A stretch of DNA of 64,000 nt from Clytia hemisphaerica (Eukaryota > Cnidaria > Hydrozoa > Leptothecata > Clytiidae). The stretch covers positions 2,180,802 to 2,244,801 of the forward strand of contig CACVBU010000743.1 of the NCBI GenBank assembly GCA_902728285.1. Reading direction: 5' to 3'. This document shows positions 39,201 through 48,200 of the stretch, in pieces. Below the pieces are notes generated by a model that was not told where the DNA came from, made no database searches, and saw only the letters and a program-made list of their open reading frames with translations. Made by a program: the position numbers and the translations under genes. Position 1 is the first letter of the stretch, and each line of letters starts with the position of its first letter.

Positions 39201-42200
39201 GCCACTGAATTCTGTTGAGGCATCAGCTGTGTACGTATCGACCAGCTTTAAAGAAACTCACTTGCATTGTCAGTGATTACAATACCAAGCTGCATTGTCA
39301 GCTTTTACAAATATCTTATTTAGATACCTTAGAAAATATTTGAGTCTCAGAGAGATTTAGATATAGTTTTTTAGTTTTGAAATGATATCCATTGAATCAT
39401 ACCGTGCGTTGATAGGAGGCTTTGCCTACACAGCTCAGAGAAATGTGAAGTCAATTTCTAAGTCCATTTTTATCGGCTCCAAATTCTCTAAAAACACTTT
39501 TTCTCGATTATTGAAACCTGTTAGATTCATAGCACTTTTTACACTTTTATTTTTTGCAATCCCTAAGTCTTACGAAATAGTCGAAATTCAAACACCTCTT
39601 GACCTTATGCATTTTTCGAAGAATGGAATGTTTGTTCAGTATCCAAATAATGCAGGGTATAATTTACCAGAGCCAGTTCTTATTACTTTTAAAGTCAACT
39701 ATACATTACTATTGTCAGGTGATATAGAACTTAATCCAGGTCCACCACAGGAAGAGATAAAAAGTATTCAAGGTTCATTTCATCAAGGAAATTCAAAGTT
39801 TGGTGAGACCGCTGGTATACAATGTTCATCCAATTGTTTTTTTGCCATTTGCTATGCACAGCTCAGAAAATTATCACTTTGGAAGACTCATGATTTGGAT
39901 TATGTTTTGAATCAAGGGGATCTAAATTTTAAAAATCTTGGCATCACTAGACAATCACCATTAATTGAAGAATTCCAGAAAGTTATTGCAGTTGGAAATA
40001 GTATCTGTTCACTAGATTTCAACATCGTTGAAGGATATTTTGAGAACGAAGGTATTTCAGTTAATTTTGTCAATGAAGAACTTTTGTTGCAGCATTCTGG
40101 TGCAGTCTTAGTAATAGCTGGAAATTGTTTAGGTAGAGATAGTAGAGATGTAAAGGGCCATCAAGTTCCTGGTGAAATCGGTACTTCAGTACTTTTGCAG
40201 TTTGAAAATATTACTGAAATAAAGAATTACATAAGATCTGAGTATAAGGCAAATTTGTTTAATGTCATTTATTTGAAAACCAATTTTCACTCATACGAAA
40301 ATACCAAAAAAGTGATTTCAAAAGAGGTATTATGTTGGCAAAAAAAAGCGTCGCGCAAAAGAAGGTTTGAAGAACTTAGAGGTAGCGAAAAACACGAACA
40401 CCAAAAAGAAAAGAAGCGCAAAGCTGCAAAATCTTCACGTGAATTAAATAAAGGATCAGAAAAACATGAACACGAAAAAGAAAATAGACGCAAGGCTGCA
40501 AAATCTTTTCGCGAATTATATAAAGGATCAGAAAAACATGAACACGAAAAAGAAAATAGGCGCAAGGCTGCAAAATCTTTTCGCAAATTATATAAAGGAT
40601 CAGAAAAACATGAACATGAAAAAGAAAATAAGCGCAAGGCTGCAAAATCCACTTACATTAACAACAAGAAACTTAATTCAGGAAAAAGGGTCAAAAACTT
40701 CAGGCAGAAAAAACAGGAGGGTCCTTCTTACATCTGTGTGATGTGTAACCGCAGTATGTTTAAAAAATCTGTGTTTGGTTTTGATGAACAAAAGTACTCA
40801 TTAATCAACTTTGAAGAAATAGAAAATTTTAATCCTGTAACCTCGTTCGATGGTAATTTCTACGTATGCACAACCTGTCATGGAAAATTAACAAAGGGAG
40901 AAATCCCATGTCAGTCTGTTACTAACAAGCTTCAAATTTTTGATCTCCCAGATAATCTAAATGATATACGAAAACTGGAAAGAATTTTAGTGGCTCAAAG
41001 AATTTTATTTTCTAAAGTCATGATAATGCGTAAAGGAGAATTCCCTAAATTACAAGGTGCAATATGCAATGTTCCCATTGAAACACCAGGTGTATGCAAA
41101 GTACTTCCTAGAGGAAGTGATAGTAGTGGGGTAATAAATGTTGAATTAAAAAGAAAGATATCCTACAAAAACCCTGTTATTTCGCAGCAAGTAAGACGAC
41201 AAAAAGTTTTTGAAACTTTGGACTTTTTAGTGAATAATAATCCTTTGTATCATGATATACATATTGATATGTCAATCATCGACCAAGTAACTAATGATGA
41301 ATATGTTGAAAGGGTTTTATCAAATAATGGTTCTGTATCAAGCGCTTCTTCCAATGATATAAGATTTGTAGATGATACAACAGTTACTTTAATTAAGCCT
41401 TTTGAAGAGCAATTAGAGAATGAATTTGATTCTGATGATCCACTCAGTGCGTATCGGACACCAACATGTGAAACAGTTATTGTATCAGAAGTGCCAAACA
41501 TTATTTTAGATGATGAAAATGCAATTTTAGCTCCAGGTGAAGGTCAAACCCCCAATTCATTAACACAAGATGAGTTCTGTGAAGAGCTAGCCCATCCTCA
41601 TCTTTTTCCTACTGGGAAATTTGGTTATAACGTAGAGCGAGATATAAAATTGTCGCCAACAAAGTACTTTAATCAGCGTCTTTTAAATTACACTCAAAAG
41701 TTTGCTTCGGATTCAGATTACATTTTTTTTGCTCACAAAACTTTACTACAGCTTAACCTTAGAAGTAAGATCAATATCGCAATGAGAATTTCAAATTCCA
41801 ACTTGACTGCGGGACTATTAGCAAATAATTTTAATGATACAATTCAAAATTGTGTAGCATCTGATAATGCATACAAGTTTATGAGTACTATAAAAGGAAC
41901 CCCTGCATACTGGCAACATATGTTATCTGATGTTCTTGCAATGGTTAAACAACTTGGTGTCCCAACATACTTTATGACTCTCTCTTGTGCAGATTTACGG
42001 TGGGAGGAATTTGTTACCATTATCAGACAATTAAGCGGGGATGCTGATACTGATCATGAACTTCTTGATTACCAATCTAGATGTGCCCTACTTAATAGCA
42101 ATCCTATTGTGCTTGTGCGTCAATATCAATATAGAAAAGAGTTGTTTTTCAAAGAGATAATAATGGATGGCCAACTTGGAAAAATTACATACTATGCTCT

Positions 42201-45200
42201 CAGAGTAGAATTTACTTTCAGGGGTAGTCCACATGATCATTGTTTGCTTTGGGCTAAAGATGTCCCAAAACTTGAAGATGGAAAAGAAAAGTATATTGAA
42301 CACATAGATAGTGTTATTTCTGCTAATGTTCCTGATAGGGAAGAAAGTCCTGAATTATGGAATTTAGTCACTAAGTATCAAATACACTCCCATTCAAGAA
42401 CGTGTAGTAAATATCGCAAAAATGAATGCCGATTTCAATTTGGAAAACTTTTCTGCAAGCGTACTATTTTGTCTGAACCACTTCCTGAAGGGTTACCTGA
42501 AACTGAAAAACATGATATTTTGGTTGCTAGAAATAATGTGATCCAAACTGTTCAAGAGTATATAGATACAAATTTGCATCCTAAAAAGAGAAACATTCTG
42601 GATCCTGATAAGCCTGATTATATTGAAATTGGATCTATTGATACAATTTTGGATTCTTTAGGGTTAAATTATGAAACGTATGAATATTACTTATCAATCT
42701 CACCAGACAAAGATCAGCATTTGTTTCTAAAACGTGACCCATATTCTTGTTTTGTCAACAATTATTTTGCAGAAGGCCTCCTAGCATGGGAGGCCAATAT
42801 CGATATTCAGCCAGTTTTTAATGCATACAAGGCAGTTACATACATGTGTGCCTATTTTTCAAAAAGTGAAGATAAGTGTTCAACTGCAATGCAAGAAGCA
42901 TTAAAACAGGCCAAAGATTCAAATGACAGTCAGTTTGAGAAAATGTCTAAAATTGCCAAAGTTTACAACTCTAATAGAGAATGCTCAATCCAGGAAGCAG
43001 TTTACTTAACAATGCCTGAACTGTGGCTTAGAAAATGCTTTCCTGCTATTTCATTCGTTAACACTAACTTACCTGATCAAAGGTACAGAATTTTCAAGTC
43101 AAAAGAAGAAATTGAGGAATTGCCTGAGGATTCTGATGATCTTTTCAAACGAAATATGTTAAACAGATATATTGACCGCCCAAACACAGGGCAATTCAAT
43201 ACTATGTGTTATGCCACATTCTGTGCAAACTATACATTAGACACAAAAAAAAATACAAATGATGAAAATGATTGGCAGCCTACTGTACTAGATGATTCAA
43301 CAAGTGCAGTGAATCATCAAGAACCCCAAACACTTCCAAAATCAGCCAAATTACTCAACAGTAAGGAAAAACTTAAGCTTCGTAAAGTTCCAAAAGTTTT
43401 GAGGTACTACACTCCTAACAAAAACAAACATCCAGAAAAATTTTCCCACCATATTCTAATGTTGTTTTACCCATTTAGATCAGAAGAGAATGATTTGAAA
43501 CTTGATGGCTCATATGTGTTGAAGCTCAATTTAGATGAAGTCAATGCAGTTGTTAACGAGAACAAGCAAATTTTTGAACCTGATGGTCATCTTGTTGATT
43601 TAGTACTTCAAAACTATCGCAATGACCTTATGCATAATCAAGATGCCTTTGCTCAACAAGAAAATGATGAAGTACAAGACCTAATGAGCAACTCATCAGA
43701 CAGTGAAAATGATGATGAAAGTCATGATATCGAACAAAATTTTGCACCATTTACTCAAACAGTTCATGGCTTGCAAACTGATGACCAAATCAATACCCAT
43801 ATAAGATCTTTAAATTCTAAGCAAAGAGATATTTTTGATATAGTACTAAATTGGGGAAAAATGTATGTGCAAAATTCCAAGTCCAATAATCCTGTACTAC
43901 TAGAACCATTGAGAATATTTTTAACAGGTGGTGCGGGCGTAGGAAAATCTCACTTAATTAAATGTATTTACAATTGTTTGTCAAAAGTCCTAGCATATAA
44001 AAGTGATGAGCTAGAGAAGCCACGTATTATTAAATTGGCCCCAACTGGTATAGCAGCTATCAATATATCTGGCACCACAGTACACACAGGATTGAGTATT
44101 CCAGTTGGAAAATTCAGAAATATGGCTGACAAACAAAGGACTGCCATTAGAAATAAATTACATCATGTAAAGTTGATAATAATTGATGAAATATCTATGA
44201 TTTCGTCGCAACAGCTTTTGAACATCCATACAAGATTATGTGAAATTTTTGGTGTAAATGACAACACACCATTTGCAGGGAAAAGTATCATTGTTTGTGG
44301 AGACCTCTTTCAATTACCTCCAATTTTTCAAAGTCCAGTATTTTCAACTGAGGGACCTATTATTGGTGCATTCAAATTATGGCACCTATTCAAACTAGCT
44401 GAATTAGATGAGATTATGCGTCAAAAGGATGACTCTGACTTCATTGATCTCTTGAACAATGTAAGAGTAGGTGAATTGAATAGTAATGATGAAAGTATGA
44501 TTAAATCTAGACTGATAACACGAGAACATCCTGATTATCCAATAGAATCATTGCATTTGTTTGCAGAAAATGCTTCAGTCCATCTTCACAATATTCAAAG
44601 ATTAGATACTCTGCCCTCGGAAACAATAAATGTAGAAGCTATAGACGTTTATCCAAGGGATTTTACTGAATCTCAAATTACCAAGGTTAAAAACCTGCCA
44701 CTTAACGATACAGGTGGCTTATCAGTTCTATTTGATTTGAAAATAGGGGCAAGAGTAATGCTAATTAGTAATATTGATATAGAGGATAGGTTGATCAATG
44801 GTCAACTTGGAACCGTCACTGACGTAAAATTCAGAAACAATAAAGCAGAGCTAATTTATGTTAAACTAGACGATAAGACGGCTGGAATAAAAGCTCAAAG
44901 TAAAGACCAATATGCTAAGGCCACTGAAACTGTTCCCATTGAAAAGAGTGAGGTAAATTTTCCCTTTGACAAAAAAAACCCATACACTTCACCTATCATT
45001 TCTCGGACACAATTTCCTCTTAAGCTAGCTTATGCTTGTACAGTGCACAAAGTTCAAGGATTGACTTTGGATTCAGTAGTCGTTAGTTTTGACCTTGCAA
45101 GGCAAAGAAAGTTCAATGCTGGTCAAATGTATGTTGCAATGAGCAGAGTGAAAAATTTAAATGGTTTGTACTTTACTGGTCAATATCGACGTAGTGCTTT

Positions 45201-48200
45201 TGTCTGTAGTAATAAAGTTAGTGAAGAATACACACGATTGCGTCAGAACAAAGTTGAAAGAGTTGCAGATATTATGAGGTGCAGTTCTAATTTAAATGTT
45301 TGCCTATTGAATGTAAGATCTTTAAAACGACATGCAGTTGATATTCAAAAGGACAGATTTTTGTATGAAAATGATTTGTTATGTCTGACAGAGACACAGA
45401 TGAGTTATGAGCATTCTGAGGAAGACAAACAAAATATTCATGAAAAGCTTCCTTATTATATTCTTAGTCATAATATTGACCAGCATAAATTCAACAGTGT
45501 TACTGTCTGTCATTCTCCTTCTTTTATTGACATTGATGAGTATGATCATTCATCATGCTTTTCTCTTGTAAAATTTAGAAAAGCTGAATTTACTGAAAAG
45601 GAATTTTGTGTTTTGGTTCTCTATAAAAGTTCAAGAATTCAACGTGATGTGTTCTGTTACAATCTTGCTCAATTTATTGAAAGATACACAATTGATATCA
45701 TTTTAGGAGACTTTAACATGGACGGCTTTGAAATGGAGCATGATCAATTGTTGGCTGACATTCTCCAAGATTATGATTTAGTTCCGAACTTTCCAACACA
45801 TATCGATGGGAAAATGCTTGATCAAATTTGGACACATAAGGAATTGGTGCACGAGTATGGTATTGAAGTTATTCGTAAATGTGTGAACTTATCCGATCAT
45901 GATGGAATCAAATTATCGCTGACTTTGCTAGCTTAGAATACCCGTCAGAGGCGATTCCCGGCGGGACAAGGGGGGGGGGTTGAAAACTGGGGGTGGTGGA
46001 TGATCTCAACATTCTGATGATTAGTTTTGAGTGGTCAAAATTGCAGGAAGTAAAAAAAATTATCTCAAATAAAAGGGGTATAGTATCCCTTTTCTCCTAG
46101 CAAATTCTACCTAACTTAAAAATTAATCATCAGAAAATTAGCCAACGATTCAGAAACATTTGCTTATGTTGTCATAGGTGCTTTTTTATGAATTGATCAA
46201 AGGAATTTTTTTGTGATAGACTGAGTAAACTAGGAATACTATTTATAGCAATGATGTTATCGAAAATCTGTTAATATGATATCAGTACATGTTTGATTCT
46301 GGAAAAAATGAACTTTGTAATTAAGGATTGAAGCTTAACTCTGTTGGAAATATGCAATTAAGGTCATCCCACCACCCCGTCCATTCTTATGTAAGTTTTC
46401 TGACGTTTAAAGACTATACTTAAAAGACATTTATTCTTTGGGGAGAAAGGCTTTTTTTCTGCATTAACCAAAAGGAGGGCTCTGTTGCTCTGTTGAATTT
46501 GACATTTGCAGATGAAGTTGGGGAGGGTGTGAGAAATTGGTCAAATATATGTGAGTGTCTTTTATGGATGGTCTATGGTAGAAAAAAATCTAAAGACAAA
46601 GGACAGTTAGTTTAAAGATGCCTTATTCATTCATTAATTCATTTTTGATTACTATCTCGTCAGGAAACTTACATACCTATGGATATGGCATTTAATGTAT
46701 TATTTTATTTATTGTATTATTTATATTCCTATTTTTATATTATTTATTCCTATTTTTTATATTATTTATTCCTATTTTTTATATTTATCATTTTTCTTCT
46801 GTTTTTCATAATTATTAGATTTTTTAAATTGTTAGATTCAAAACAAAGTAATATTTCTACCATTTTTTTAATAGGCTTTTGTTAATTGTTTTATTATTTT
46901 CTTGTATTCTTTTTGTTATTCATTTGCCTACTCAAAAATCAAAAAGACTGTCACAGAGTTAAAAAATAGACAATATGGAAAAATATGGAATGAAAAAATA
47001 TGGAAGTGCATTGCAAGTGAATTGATTCATCTATATATGTATGCATTTTGGTTGATATCATAAGGATAATTATTGAAACGTTGAATAGTGGTATAAGTGG
47101 ATATATATTTCTATTTTGGAATTATTACAATTGATGTAATTGCTTATCCTAATGCAGCTTGAATTCATTGAATCTCAAAATATCCTAAATGGTCGTCATT
47201 TTCAGTCTTTATTAACAAAGAGTCGAATGGCTTCGAAAATGTTTATTACAATCACCAACATTCGATACAATCGTCAACATCGATACTGCATAATATGTGT
47301 ATAAAGTCATTGTATCATATTATCGTTTCATCCGATTTTCACAACATGCTGTATTTGCTCATCGGAAACATAAAATTTTATGATTTTCAGCATTCCTATA
47401 GTAAATCAACTGTCGCGCTCAGCCACCAACCGACCATTGATATTTACAAAAATAACAATTCTTATCGCGATCTCCATGATTCCACTGTGACTTCTACGAC
47501 GTACGTATCCAGACTTGACCTCAATCTTCGAAATGTCTGGTGATTTGTTCCTGTTGAAAAAAAAAAAAAACGATTTGGTATGTAAACTTTGTATGGTTTG
47601 ATTACTCGAAATGTGACATTTATGTAAACGAAAAACTGAAAACTAATTTTTTATTATTTTGGAAGCCGGAAATCCACCGGATGTGAAAAAAAGCCAAATT
47701 TGCACAATACTTGTAGTTTTGTAAAATGCTAGCTATTTTCTATGAACTATGAACTATCGAAATTTAGGAATTACAAATACTTGGAAATATAATTTTTAGA
47801 TTCATAAGATCGAGACTCAAGTTACCGTTTTTGCCCCTGTACCAACCTGTATTTCTCTGCTCATTGAAAAACGAAAGCAGATTTTCGGCTAGAATGAAAG
47901 AAAACTTTCGTACGGATTGCTTGGAATCTTGAATTTTGTCTTTTCGAATTCAAAATATTGGATATTTTCGACCGGAAATGACGTATAATTTTACCTTACC
48001 TTTCGCTCTTAACGCACTCAAATAGGTTTATCTTATTAATTTTCCGCATTTCTCTTGAAGTTTTAGTTATGTGTATTGTTCTCCATGGATTTCAATGTTC
48101 TTTTCTTGTGTTATTTAAGGCGAAATTTTCGACTTCTAGTCGTCTTGTTATGATTTCAATACGTCATTTGAGAATTTGAGTTAATGAATTTGTTTTTGTC

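Noticed and set aside
39721-39744. 2A-like motif as evidence of an integrated RNA virus
   Set aside because: The downstream domains are Rep, PIF1 helicase and endonuclease of a Helitron; no viral polymerase or capsid is present. 2A-like motifs also occur in cellular transposons.
40287-40741. Frames on both strands over the Helitron repeat region
   Set aside because: Shadows of the 72-bp repeats inside the real Helitron frame.
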